DNA from: Acidobacteriota bacterium
Lineage (GTDB): Bacteria > Acidobacteriota > Blastocatellia > Chloracidobacteriales > Chloracidobacteriaceae
Direction of reading: 5' to 3'
NCBI GenBank assembly: GCA_016208495.1
Contig: JACQXX010000080.1
Location: 1 to 64,000 of the forward strand
Length of the DNA stretch: 64,000 bases
Below the pieces are notes generated by a model that saw only the letters and a list, made by a program, of their open reading frames with translations, made no database searches and had not been told where the DNA came from. Both the position numbers and the translations under genes were made by a program. Of this stretch, positions 35,866-44,450 are shown piece after piece. Numbering within the stretch: position 1 is the first letter of the stretch; every line of letters begins with the position of its first letter.

Positions 35866-37266
35866 TTAATCAAATTCATGTTTGCCAAAGGTATAATCAT
35901 CGGAACTCTGGTTGGAATGTGGTGCCGTCGGATCAATTCCCCACTGGCGCATGGCTTCCGGCAGAAATGAATGATTCAACAACCCCTGAGCTTCTTGCGG
36001 ATTCAGGTTGTACCCTACCAACGCCAGCCGTTGCCGATGTCGTTCCAACATCTGGAGTGCCAGTTCCATCGCAGCCGCCCGGGCTGAACCGTGGCTGGAA
36101 TGTTCTGGATGACGTTCCGCCCAGCCAATCCCTTTTGCCAGTTCCTGCATGCCAAACGGCACACCTGAAACAAAATATGAAGCGTCAAATTTGGAAGCCA
36201 GCAGCGAAGCGATGTACTGTGCCTGCTCTTGTTGATTGGAATTGAGGTAGATAATTACGCTATCGGTCCGTTCGTTAATGGAACCTGGCCCCCCAATCTT
36301 GGCCGACTTGATTCCGTAATTTCCAACCAACTGGGTGGAAATGTATTTCCAGACTTCAGTTGCTGTCAGAGGGTTGAGCCGTAGTGTCAAGCGGGAATAA
36401 GTAGAATCATTCTTGACACTTTTGGTGCTTTCAGCGCGATAAAAGTCCTGATCTAATTCGCGGGTACTTCTTCGTGCTGGATTTTTGGTGAGTGTTCGGT
36501 TGGTGGTATATCGGTTGGTATGAGAATCTTCCCGCTGAGGATGCGATTCCACATCCATATCCCGGCTATCAAAATCAATATCCACCAGTGTATCCAGGTA
36601 TTTATCATAATCCTTTTTGGGTAACTGGCTTGGAGGCGTGTACTCAGAGTAAGTGTCGTAAGCCTCCTTTTCACTTTTCTTCCCTGAACTCAACATCTTT
36701 GAGCCGAATTCCTGCATTCCTGAGACAGAAGTGGTCAGATTCAATCGTTTCATTCGGTCTTGTTCCGACTCTTCCATTGGTTCTCTGGTGGTTTGATCCA
36801 TCCAGACTTCGTGCCCATCTTTTCTTCTTTTGAGCCGGTAGCGATTGCCCCACAAACCAAGCACGTCGTACCAGTCGCCGGTTTCTTCATCTATGTACAC
36901 GTGGTTGATCGGGTCGCCGACAAATTTTCCCTGGATCACGCCTTTCGCCATCGTCGAAGCCGGTGAGCCAAATCTTGAAACTGCATTTTTATTTGCCATT
37001 GCCTGCAGTTGAGCAACTTTTTGAACCCGCGGGCTATGGTTTGCTACGGCGGTAAGTGCTTTTAATTGATTCACCTGTGAGCTTTTATTGGCCTTCGTTT
37101 GTAACTTCCGCTGCGTAGTTGCTTCAAAATATTCATCTTCCAGTTCAAGGGATTTTGGTTCCGCCGAATCAACCGAAACACGCTGGATTGTGGGCGATTG
37201 GAAAGTCTGGCGGGTAGTGGTGTTTCCCTGACCGGAGTGACTGCTTTTTTGGGATAAAGCTTTCAT
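35866..37266 (-). CDS. eCIS-cargo-like protein with HopA1-like C-terminal domain
   Basis: About 466 residues from the ATG at 37266; an in-frame ATG at 37296 is possible. The N-terminal part has the repetitive spacer seen in eCIS cargo polyproteins (VNQLKALTAVANHSPRVQKV, then AQLQAMANKNA and a VIQGKF motif). The last about 185 residues resemble the type III effector HopA1 family: YSRLTLRLNP, KIGGPGSINERTDSVIIYL, and FGMQELAKGIGWAERHPE followed by SSHGSARAAAMELAL. HopA1 relatives occur widely in non-pathogens. Its shared N-terminal style with the DUF4157 neighbour suggests both are cargo of the same injection machine. Catalysis is unknown. The HopA1 call is from memory of the family and is moderate. 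Confidence 0.62.
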   Translation of the reverse strand: MKALSQKSSHSGQGNTTTRQTFQSPTIQRVSVDSAEPKSLELEDEYFEATTQRKLQTKANKSSQVNQLKALTAVANHSPRVQKVAQLQAMANKNAVSRFGSPASTMAKGVIQGKFVGDPINHVYIDEETGDWYDVLGLWGNRYRLKRRKDGHEVWMDQTTREPMEESEQDRMKRLNLTTSVSGMQEFGSKMLSSGKKSEKEAYDTYSEYTPPSQLPKKDYDKYLDTLVDIDFDSRDMDVESHPQREDSHTNRYTTNRTLTKNPARRSTRELDQDFYRAESTKSVKNDSTYSRLTLRLNPLTATEVWKYISTQLVGNYGIKSAKIGGPGSINERTDSVIIYLNSNQQEQAQYIASLLASKFDASYFVSGVPFGMQELAKGIGWAERHPEHSSHGSARAAAMELALQMLERHRQRLALVGYNLNPQEAQGLLNHSFLPEAMRQWGIDPTAPHSNQSSDDYTFGKHEFD

Positions 37267-37367
37267 AAGTTCCGTAGATCCACCTGGGTTAAACAAGCAA
37301 AGGGAAGGGCTATCAAACTGTTACAGGGTTGAATGATCTTGTACTCGGTTTCCGCATTTGAAGCAAG

Positions 37368-37969
37368 TTAATTCCTTTCTTGTTTCTCTGTCGCGGAGAA
37401 GTCATCTAAGCCTGACAGTTCCCACCCGAGGGGCAATGGGAAGTAGCCCGACATTGGGCTATACTTGCGCCATCTCTTCGGGATGAAATCAAAAAACACA
37501 CGTGAAAGGTTCAAGATTCCGTGAACGACAACCTCCCTATTCAATGGGCCTGAGTGCTCTTCGAAGTGATGCAACGAATTGGAATCCAGTCGTGAAATTG
37601 AAATATGCCTGTGACGTATCGCGGATGCAACCTGGAAACATTCAAGAAACTCCGTTGCGGAAAGGTCACTTGAGTTTGACAATCACCGCCCGGAGGGCGC
37701 TGGATAGTAGCCGGTGGTTTGCCGCTTTGGGCATACCACCGGGATTCGTACCCATTTCCCTCGCGCCCGGATGGGCGCTGGAAGCTTTCATCGGCAAAGT
37801 TTCGGTAACCGTTCCATCGTGCCTGGGATTTTGATCCAGCGCCTATCCGGGCGCGAACCGTTGGCGGTCCGTATTCCGGTGGGTGCGCCGCAAAGCCGGC
37901 TTCCACACCGGCTACTTTCCGGCGCCCTCCGGGCGAAATCCGACCTTTCCGCAACGGAGATTCAAGAAA
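37368..37969. repeat. 320-bp palindromic element and a third partial copy
   Basis: 37650-37969 forms a large imperfect inverted repeat. The left end CTCCGTTGCGGAAAGGTC and right end GACCTTTCCGCAACGGAG match exactly. Further in, CCGCCCGGAGGGCGCTGGA pairs with its near complement, then GTAGCCGGTG and CGCGCCCGGATGGGCGCTGGA follow. A degraded third arm occupies about 37368-37470 (GTCGCGGAGAAGTC, then CCCGAGGGGCAATGGGAAGT). It is gene-free. The short ORFs here are translations of the palindrome. It has the form of a MITE or structured RNA-encoding repeat. Confidence 0.85.
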
Positions 37970-38124
37970 ACGAGACAAATTCTGTTTTTTTCTACAAATA
38001 GGCTCGAACGGTCTACAATTCTGAACCCTGACCTGACCAGTTCAAGAATCGCCCAGTTGTGCAAGGGAGGATAGACTTATGGGTGTTTATGGGTGTAAAT
38101 ATGGAGGTTTGACGGGAGACCTCT
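37970..38124. other. Upstream region of the Fic gene
   Basis: No gene is supported here. It includes a direct repeat of TTTATGGGTGT/TTATGGGTGTAAAT and, just before the Fic ATG, a small hairpin (GAGGT with ACCTC, 38103-38124) that could hide the ribosome site GGGAGA. Confidence 0.45.
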
Positions 38125-39174
38125 ATGTTCAAAACAGATACTATCCAAATCACACACGAATTGCTGGCCCTGATTGCTGAGATTGAGGAATTCAAAGGCG
38201 CCTGGCGCGCTCTTGGCAGCCTGGCTCCGGACCGGCTGAGCGCCTTGCGCCGGGTGGCCACCATCGAAAGTATCGGTTCTTCAACCCGTATCGAAGGAAG
38301 CAAGTTATCAGATCGCGAAGTTGAACGCCTGCTTGCCAACCTTGAAATCAAATCCTTTGCAACCCGCGACGAGCAGGAAGTGGCTGGCTATGCCGAGGTT
38401 ATGGAGACTATTTTCCATGCCTGGGATGCTATCAAAATTACGGAGAACCATATCCGGCAATTACACCGCGACCTGCTGCGCTACAGCGACAAGGACGAGT
38501 GGCATCGGGGAAATTACAAAACTTCATCAAATAGTGTGGCGGCCTTTGACGAAACCGGTCAGCAGATCGGCATTGTGTTTGAGACTGCTACCCCATTTGA
38601 CACACCGCGCTTCATGGCCGAACTTGTCGGTTGGCTCAACGAAGCCCGCGAGATTGGTCACAGCCATCCCTTGCTTGTCATCGGTGTGTTTGTCGTGGTG
38701 TTTCTGGAAATCCACCCCTTCCAGGACGGCAATGGCCGCTTGAGCCGGATTTTGACCACCTTGCTCTTGTTGCAAGCCGGCTATGCCTATGTTCCCTATA
38801 GTTCACTTGAGAGCGTTATCGAACAAAGTAAAGAGGGCTATTATCTCGCCTTGCGCCAAACTCAAGGTACGATCCGAACTGAAGAACCAAACTGGCAGCC
38901 CTGGCTGAAATTCTTCCTTCGCACCCTGCACCAGCAAATGAAGCGGCTGGCCGCCAAGATGGAACGCGAAAAGCTAGTGCTTACCGCCCTGCCAGAACTG
39001 GCGGTCCAAATTCTGGACTTCAGCCGCGATCATGGCCGGGTGACGATTGGCGACATGATCCGCCTCACCAGTGCCAGCCGCAACACCTTGAAGGAGCATT
39101 TCCGTCGTTTGGTTGAGCAGCGGCACCTGGTCCAACATGGCACCGGCAAAGGCACCTGGTACACCCTGGCCTGA
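38125..39174 (+). CDS. Fic/DOC family AMP-transferase with N-terminal inhibitory motif
   Basis: A 349-residue class II Fic protein. The Fic core motif HPFQDGNGR is intact at 197-205 (catalytic His197, anion-binding loop). The inhibitory helix motif (S/T)xxxE(G/N) is present as STRIEG at 53-58, with Glu57 expected to block ATP, so it should be autoinhibited. An N-terminal Fic_N-like region carries LGSLAPDRLSALRRVATIES. The C-terminus (about 285-349) is a winged helix (GRVTIGDMIRLTSASRNTLKEHFRRLVEQ). Fic enzymes modify target proteins with AMP; the target is unknown. It is a lone gene after 0.8 kb of repeats. Its wording differs from the neighbouring genes, suggesting transfer. Confidence 0.93.
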   Translation: MFKTDTIQITHELLALIAEIEEFKGAWRALGSLAPDRLSALRRVATIESIGSSTRIEGSKLSDREVERLLANLEIKSFATRDEQEVAGYAEVMETIFHAWDAIKITENHIRQLHRDLLRYSDKDEWHRGNYKTSSNSVAAFDETGQQIGIVFETATPFDTPRFMAELVGWLNEAREIGHSHPLLVIGVFVVVFLEIHPFQDGNGRLSRILTTLLLLQAGYAYVPYSSLESVIEQSKEGYYLALRQTQGTIRTEEPNWQPWLKFFLRTLHQQMKRLAAKMEREKLVLTALPELAVQILDFSRDHGRVTIGDMIRLTSASRNTLKEHFRRLVEQRHLVQHGTGKGTWYTLA

Positions 39175-39230
39175 CCCGACTGAGTGATACTGCGGCAAGA
39201 TTTTGGTTTTAACGACGAAACAGGTGCGGA

Positions 39231-42200
39231 CTATAATTCTGAACCCTGAACCCTGAACCCTGAACCCTGCTCTTCTCCGGCAACGCCAAAGAGCACCAGC
39301 TTCGGCTTTTCAAACAGCAAATACACAACGGGTGTCAAATATAAGGTCAGCACCTGCGAGACGGCGAGACCTCCGACAACGGCCAATCCAAGCGGCTGGC
39401 GTGATTGCGCGCCCGCGCCGATGCCCATCGCAATCGGAAGTGTTCCCATCAAGGCCGCCATCGTTGTCATCATAATCGGACGAAACCGGATGATGCAGGC
39501 TTCAAAAATGGCTTCTTCGGCTGGACGGTTTTCGGTGCGCTGGGCTTCGAGGGCAAAGTCAATCATCATAATCGCGTTCTTTTTCACGATTCCGATCAAC
39601 ATAATCAACCCGACGAAGGCATACACGCTTAAATCCATTTTGAAAAACATCAGCGTCAGCAGCGCCCCCAGTCCGGCAGAAGGCAGCCCAGACAAAATCG
39701 TCAGCGGGTGGATAAAGCTTTCGTACAAAATCCCCAGCACCAGATAAATCACCAGCACCGCAATCAATAATAATAAGGCCAGTCCAGTCAGCGACGATTG
39801 AAACACGTCTGCCGTGCCCTGAAATGTGGTCGTGATTTCGGAGGGCAATGTGTCGTGGGCTAGCTTTTTGACCGCTTCGGTGGCGTCTCCGAGGGCTGCT
39901 CCGGGTACCAAATTAAATGAAATTGTAACAGATGGAAGCTGGCCTAAGTGGCTGATGACCAGCGGGCCAACATCCCGTTCAAATGAAGCCACCGTGCTGA
40001 GCGGCACCAATTTTCCATTGTTGGAACGCACATATAATAAGGAGAGCGATGATGGGTCGCGCTGGTATTCCGGCTTGAGTTCCAAAATCACCTGATATTC
40101 ATTCGTCGCCGTGAAAATTGTCGAAACCTGCCGTGTGCCGTAGGAATTATTCAGCGCGTCTTCGATTTGCTGGGCGGTCAGGCCAAGCGCCGACGCTTTG
40201 TCCCGATCAATCTTTACCGTTAGTTGGGGATTGTTGACCTGCAAATCACTTGCGATGTCCTGAATCAGCGGAATCGTGTGGAGTTTCTGCTCCAGTGCCG
40301 CGGCTGAGGCAAATAATGTGTCGGGGTTCGACCCTTGCAACGTGAACTGGTACAGGCTTTTTGACACCTGACCGCCAATTGAAACCGTGGGCGGGTTTTG
40401 CAAAAAGACTTCGATGCCGGCAACTTGCGCCAGTTGTGGTCGAAGCTGGATGATGATGTCATCGGCTTTGGCGGTGCGTTCGTGCAGAGACTTGAGCAAA
40501 ATCAACAACTTCCCCGAGTTTGACGAAGCACTCGCGTCGCTGGTGCCAACCGTTGAGGAAACCGCCCTCACATTCGGATTTTTGCGGATGATATCCACCA
40601 GTTGCCGGTGGTTTTCAGACATTCGCTCGTAGGAAATGCCTTCGGCAGCTTCGGTGTAGCCAATAATCTGGCCGACGTCATCGCTGATCAAAAACCCTTT
40701 TGGAATCACAATAAATAAATGCGCGGTCCAGACCGTCAGGGCTACGGCAATCAAGAGCGTCACGACTCCGTGTCGCATGACATATCGGAGGCTCACTTCA
40801 TAACTCTTCAAAAACAATTCAAATCCGCGTTCGGTCAATTTCAAGAACCAGTTGTGTGATTCCGCATGTCCGCTTTTCAAAAACCGGCTGCACAACATCG
40901 GTGTCAAACTGAGCGAAACAAACCCGGAAACCAGAATTGCCAGACTGATGGTGACGGCAAATTCCTTGAACAGCCGTCCCAAAATGCCGCCCATAAACAG
41001 GACTGGAATAAACACCGCGACCAGCGAAATGGTCATGGACAGAATCGTGAACGAGATTTCCTTTGAGCCGTTAAAGGCTGCTTCCAGAACACCTTCACCC
41101 AGTTCCATCCGGCGCACGATGTTTTCAAGCATGACAATGGCATCATCAACCACAAACCCGACTGAAAGCGTCAAGGCCATCAGCGAAAGGTTGTTCAAAC
41201 TGTAGTCGAGCAAATACATCGCCGCATAAGTCGCCACAATCGAGGTCGGCACCGCCAGACTGGGAATAATCGTCGCCCGCACATTTCGCAGGAAAATGAA
41301 AATCACCATGATCACCAGCGCCACGGTCAGCACCAGCGTGAATTGCACATCGTGGAATGATTCGCGGATGGCCTCTGACCGATCATAGAGAACTTCCATT
41401 TTCAGCGCGGCTGGAAGTTGTTGCTGAAAGACGGGTAACAGCGCCCGAATCGCATCAACCACCTGAATGGTGTTTGAACCCGGCTGGCGCTGAATGGCCA
41501 GCGTGACCACCTGCTGATCGTTGAGCCAGTTGCCGACCCGGTTGTTTTCGATGCTGTCAAGGACAACGCCCAGATCCCGGAGTTCAACCGGCGAGCCATT
41601 TCGATAGGCCACAATCAGTCGGCGGTAGGCATTGGCATCCACCAGTTGACCGTTGGCCTGAATCGTCAGTGATTTGTAATCTCCGTACAGCGTCCCGACG
41701 GGCAGGTTGACATTTCCCTGTTGAACCGATTGCGCGACTTCGTCAATGCCGATGCCTCGCGTCGCCAGCGCTGTCGGATCAAGCTGAACCCGGACGGCAT
41801 ATTTTTGCGAACCAGTCACCGCCACCTGCGCCACGCCGCTGATGGTTGAAATCCGCTGGGCAATGGTGGTTTGGGCAAATTCGTCAACCTTTGAAAGCGG
41901 AAGGGTTTGCGAAGTCAGCGCCAGGTACAAAATCGGCTGGTCCGCCGGGTTGACCTTCTTGAGTGATGGCGGGCTGGGCATTCCAGGTGGAAGTTGTCGC
42001 GTCGCGGCTGAAATTGAGGTCTGAACATCCTGGGCCGCCGCGTCAATATCACGGCTTAAATCAAACTGGAGTGTCACCTGGGTGTTGCCCTGAGTGCTCG
42101 TCGAGTTCATCGCCGAAAGCCCGGCAATGGTCGAAAACTGGCGCTCCAGCGGCGTCGCCACCGAAGACGCCATTGTTTCGGGGCTGGCACCGGGAAGGCT

Positions 42201-42347
42201 GGCCGTGACCTGGATGGTTGGGAAATCAACGTTCGGAAGATCGCTCACCGCCAGCGCCCGATAGCCGATAAAGCCAAACAACAAAATCCCCGCCGTGACC
42301 AGCGTGGTCATAATCGGACGGCGAATAAACAATTCAGCAAAATTCAT
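39231..42347 (-). CDS. RND efflux permease, HAE1/AcrB-MdtB family
   Basis: A 1038-residue inner-membrane proton/drug antiporter. The N-terminus FIRRPIMTTLVTAGILLFG is typical of HAE1 permeases. Porter-domain segments include SLPGASPETMASSVATPLE. TM4 carries the proton-relay Asp pair in LTLSVGFVVDDAIVMLENI. The second half has GLIMLIGIVKKNAIMMIDFA and FRPIMMTTMAALMGTLPIA. Its last about 11 residues (GSGFRVQGSEL) are translation of four TTCAGGG heptamers, so the native C-terminus has been overrun. It is downstream of its adaptor gene, with a 455-bp repeat-filled gap. No TolC-type outer channel is in the window. Confidence 0.95.
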   Translation of the reverse strand: MNFAELFIRRPIMTTLVTAGILLFGFIGYRALAVSDLPNVDFPTIQVTASLPGASPETMASSVATPLERQFSTIAGLSAMNSTSTQGNTQVTLQFDLSRDIDAAAQDVQTSISAATRQLPPGMPSPPSLKKVNPADQPILYLALTSQTLPLSKVDEFAQTTIAQRISTISGVAQVAVTGSQKYAVRVQLDPTALATRGIGIDEVAQSVQQGNVNLPVGTLYGDYKSLTIQANGQLVDANAYRRLIVAYRNGSPVELRDLGVVLDSIENNRVGNWLNDQQVVTLAIQRQPGSNTIQVVDAIRALLPVFQQQLPAALKMEVLYDRSEAIRESFHDVQFTLVLTVALVIMVIFIFLRNVRATIIPSLAVPTSIVATYAAMYLLDYSLNNLSLMALTLSVGFVVDDAIVMLENIVRRMELGEGVLEAAFNGSKEISFTILSMTISLVAVFIPVLFMGGILGRLFKEFAVTISLAILVSGFVSLSLTPMLCSRFLKSGHAESHNWFLKLTERGFELFLKSYEVSLRYVMRHGVVTLLIAVALTVWTAHLFIVIPKGFLISDDVGQIIGYTEAAEGISYERMSENHRQLVDIIRKNPNVRAVSSTVGTSDASASSNSGKLLILLKSLHERTAKADDIIIQLRPQLAQVAGIEVFLQNPPTVSIGGQVSKSLYQFTLQGSNPDTLFASAAALEQKLHTIPLIQDIASDLQVNNPQLTVKIDRDKASALGLTAQQIEDALNNSYGTRQVSTIFTATNEYQVILELKPEYQRDPSSLSLLYVRSNNGKLVPLSTVASFERDVGPLVISHLGQLPSVTISFNLVPGAALGDATEAVKKLAHDTLPSEITTTFQGTADVFQSSLTGLALLLLIAVLVIYLVLGILYESFIHPLTILSGLPSAGLGALLTLMFFKMDLSVYAFVGLIMLIGIVKKNAIMMIDFALEAQRTENRPAEEAIFEACIIRFRPIMMTTMAALMGTLPIAMGIGAGAQSRQPLGLAVVGGLAVSQVLTLYLTPVVYLLFEKPKLVLFGVAGEEQGSGFRVQGSEL

Positions 42348-42365
42348 GGCAGGTCCCAGTTTTTT

Positions 42366-42798
42366 GTCAGTGGTTAGTGGTTAGTGGTTAGTGGTTAGTG
42401 GTTAGTGGTGGGAATTGAGAATTTGTGTCAAGTGGATTTTGTTCTCTTTAAGTAATTTACGAATAATTCTTTCTACAAACTTAACTATTACTACAGCGAG
42501 GGTTCGGTTTTAACCTGCGAAGCGGGTGATGGCTCGTAGCCCAGGGTGGAGTCTTCGAAACCCTGGGTTTACGGTCACCCCCAATTTCTCCCGCCCCACC
42601 GGCAACCGCCTACGGCGGTTGCCGGTGGGGCGGGAGGGAGAGCGGGCCGTTGGTCCCAGGGTTGCACCCTGGGCTACATGCCTGCCGCCCAGTTCCTGGG
42701 CTCAAACCCCGATTTTTTTATTAAAGCCTCGCAGTAGTACTATCCGGATTTTATCTACTGACTACTAATCACTAACCACTAATCACTAACCACTGACT
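42366..42798. repeat. Paired inverted TTAGTGG heptamer arrays flanking a MITE-like element
   Basis: The left arm (42366-42410) has six AGTGGTT units. The right arm (42753-42798) has CACTAAC/CACTAAT units in inverted orientation. Between them lies the 251-bp element at 42489-42739. It sits between the RND adaptor and permease genes. Confidence 0.88.
42489..42739. mobile_element. MITE-like palindromic element, copy 2, with CTAT target duplication
   Basis: Terminal inverted repeats TACTACAGCGAGG and TACTACTGCGAGG (12 of 13 match) bound 251 bp. CTAT occurs immediately outside both ends (42485-42488 and 42740-42743), consistent with a 4-bp target-site duplication. The interior is a nested hairpin: GTAGCCCAGGGTGGAGTC pairs with the GGGTTGCACCCTGGGCTAC side, and a GC-rich apex has ACCGGCAACCGCC with its complement. 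No transposase is encoded. Confidence 0.82.
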
Positions 42799-42802
42799 GG
42801 CA

Positions 42803-44068
42803 TTATTTGACACTCACCTTGGCGCCTGGAATCAACCGCAAATGCCCATCGGTAACGACCTGTTCACCTGCCTGTACACCGCTGGTGATCACCGTGAGAT
42901 TCTCAACCGTTGGTCCGATGGTCACTTTTCGAATTTTGACGGTTTGATCGGCTTCGACCACGTACACGATTGGGCCTTCCTGACCGGTTTGAACTGCCCG
43001 CGAAGGCACCACCAGCGCATCTGGCTGGGTCGTGAGCGTCAGCGTTACATTCACAAACTGACCTGGCCACAACACACCTTCCGGGTTTTGAAATGAACCT
43101 TTGAGCCGGATGGTTCCGGTCGTCAGATCAACCGTGTTGTCAATGAAGGTCAATTGTCCATTCACTTTGAGCCTGTCATTGTCAGGAGGATTCGCCGCAA
43201 TGCCGAAGCTGCTCGACGTCCGATAGGTTTTGATTTGATTCAGATCTTTTTCCGGCACTGAAAATGAGACAAACACCGGGTCAAGCTGATTGATCGTCAC
43301 CAACGGCGTGGTGTCGTTGGCCCGGACCAGGTTCCCCGCATAAACCATCAAATTGCCGGTTCGACCATCCATCGGAGATTGAATTTTGGTGTAACTCAAT
43401 TGAATTTTGGTGTTTTCAATTGCGGCCTGATCGGCCTTGAGAATGGATTGTGCATTGTTAAGCGATGCTTTGTCAGCTTCCACGACGGCAGCGGCGGTTT
43501 CGACGTTGAGCCGGTACTGGTCGCTCAATTCCTGGGAAACTACGCCTTGTTTGAGCAATTCCTGATAGCGTTCGGCCTGCTTTTTGGCATTGTTGAGCTG
43601 GGCCAGATCGCGTTCGAGGACAGCTTTGGCCACGGCTTCCTGGGCCTGATCTTTGGCGAGGTTGGCCTGGGCCTGGTCAAGGGCTGATTCAAAGGGCCGT
43701 TGATCGAGCGTAAAGAGCAACTCTCCCTTTTTCACCGTCTGGCCTTCGGCAAAATGGACTTTGAGCAACTCGCCTGACACCAGCGACCGAATCTGCACCG
43801 TTGACGACGCTTCGACGTTGCCAATCGCCCGAATCTGAATCGGGATGTTTTTCTTTTCAACCGGCTGGGCTGAAACCGGCACCGGATCGGGTGTCGGTGC
43901 TGGTCGTTTGGCACCACGACCTGGGAATTTTGAAGCGACGGTTGCTCCGACAATGGTCACGACCACCAGCGCAACGGCAACCATCCAACCACGACCGCGT
44001 TTTTTGGGAGGCGCGGGTTTGGGTTCAGGCTGCGGTGCAGCGGGTGTTTCAAGTGCCTCATGTGACAT
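42803..44068 (-). CDS. RND periplasmic adaptor (membrane-fusion) protein
   Basis: About 421 residues from the ATG at 44068 (GGAGAC upstream); the in-frame extension to 44176 is unlikely. A Pro-rich cytosolic start is followed by a membrane anchor (GWMVAVALVVVTIVGATVAS). The lipoyl/barrel-sandwich segment is SVQIRSLVSGELLKVHFAEG-like (TVQIRSLVSGELLKV) with GQTVKKGELLFTLD. A long alpha-hairpin coiled coil follows (about 110-190). The beta-barrel and membrane-proximal domains include LVVPSRAVQTGQEGPIVYVV. It bridges the RND permease to an outer-membrane channel. It is transcribed first, ahead of the permease. Confidence 0.93.
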   Translation of the reverse strand: MSHEALETPAAPQPEPKPAPPKKRGRGWMVAVALVVVTIVGATVASKFPGRGAKRPAPTPDPVPVSAQPVEKKNIPIQIRAIGNVEASSTVQIRSLVSGELLKVHFAEGQTVKKGELLFTLDQRPFESALDQAQANLAKDQAQEAVAKAVLERDLAQLNNAKKQAERYQELLKQGVVSQELSDQYRLNVETAAAVVEADKASLNNAQSILKADQAAIENTKIQLSYTKIQSPMDGRTGNLMVYAGNLVRANDTTPLVTINQLDPVFVSFSVPEKDLNQIKTYRTSSSFGIAANPPDNDRLKVNGQLTFIDNTVDLTTGTIRLKGSFQNPEGVLWPGQFVNVTLTLTTQPDALVVPSRAVQTGQEGPIVYVVEADQTVKIRKVTIGPTVENLTVITSGVQAGEQVVTDGHLRLIPGAKVSVK

Positions 44069-44189
44069 TGGTTTTGTCTCCGACAAGGTGAGATATGAAT
44101 GTGAGCGTTGGAAAAGTTGCTCAGGGAAGCTGTGTGCCGGGCGGGCAAGTGACCGGTTGAGGTCGGCATCGGACAAGAAGACGGTGTGA

Positions 44190-44344
44190 GGACGGTCCTG
44201 TAGCGGACCTGCGTGTCCGCCACTGTGTGTTCGCCCCTAACAGGGGAAATACCTTTCAATTGGATTCCTGTCAAGACGGATTAACCTGTTCCTGGAAAAC
44301 GGAGGGGCGGACCACCGTGTCCGCCCCAAGGTATCTGCTGGTTA
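44190..44344. repeat. GGGGCGGAC/GTCCGCCCC hairpin repeats
   Basis: Several copies of GTGTCCGCC and GGGGCGGACC in inverted pairs (near 44209-44225 and 44306-44329) surround CAATTGGATTC and GAACCAATTG, also inverted. It is a structured repeat cluster at the distal end of the CRISPR array. Confidence 0.65.
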
Positions 44345-44450
44345 GAACCAATTGCCGCACAGGTCTCAGGTCAATTCCAATGTTGGAAAATACAAAAGGC
44401 GGACACGTAGGGGCGGACCTACGTGTCCGCCCCTGCGTGTCCGCCTGATT
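44345..44450 (-). repeat. Degenerate terminal CRISPR repeat with hairpin inserted in the last spacer
   Basis: 44345-44381 matches the CRISPR repeat loosely (CCGCACAGGTCTCAGGTCAA against CCGCGCAGGTCAAAGGTCAA). The 69-nt gap to the first good repeat is nearly twice a normal spacer. It contains a nested hairpin at 44399-44446 (GGCGGACACG and CGTGTCCGCC outside, AGGGGCGGAC and GTCCGCCCCT inside). Confidence 0.75.

Noticed and set aside
33551-37266. A complete eCIS locus
   Set aside because: No sheath, tube, baseplate or spike gene is found in the window; only two cargo-like genes are seen.
37368-37978. Short ORFs on both strands between the HopA1-like and Fic genes
   Set aside because: They follow the arms of the 320-bp palindrome and mirror each other (SATExQE appears in three places), so they are repeat translation.
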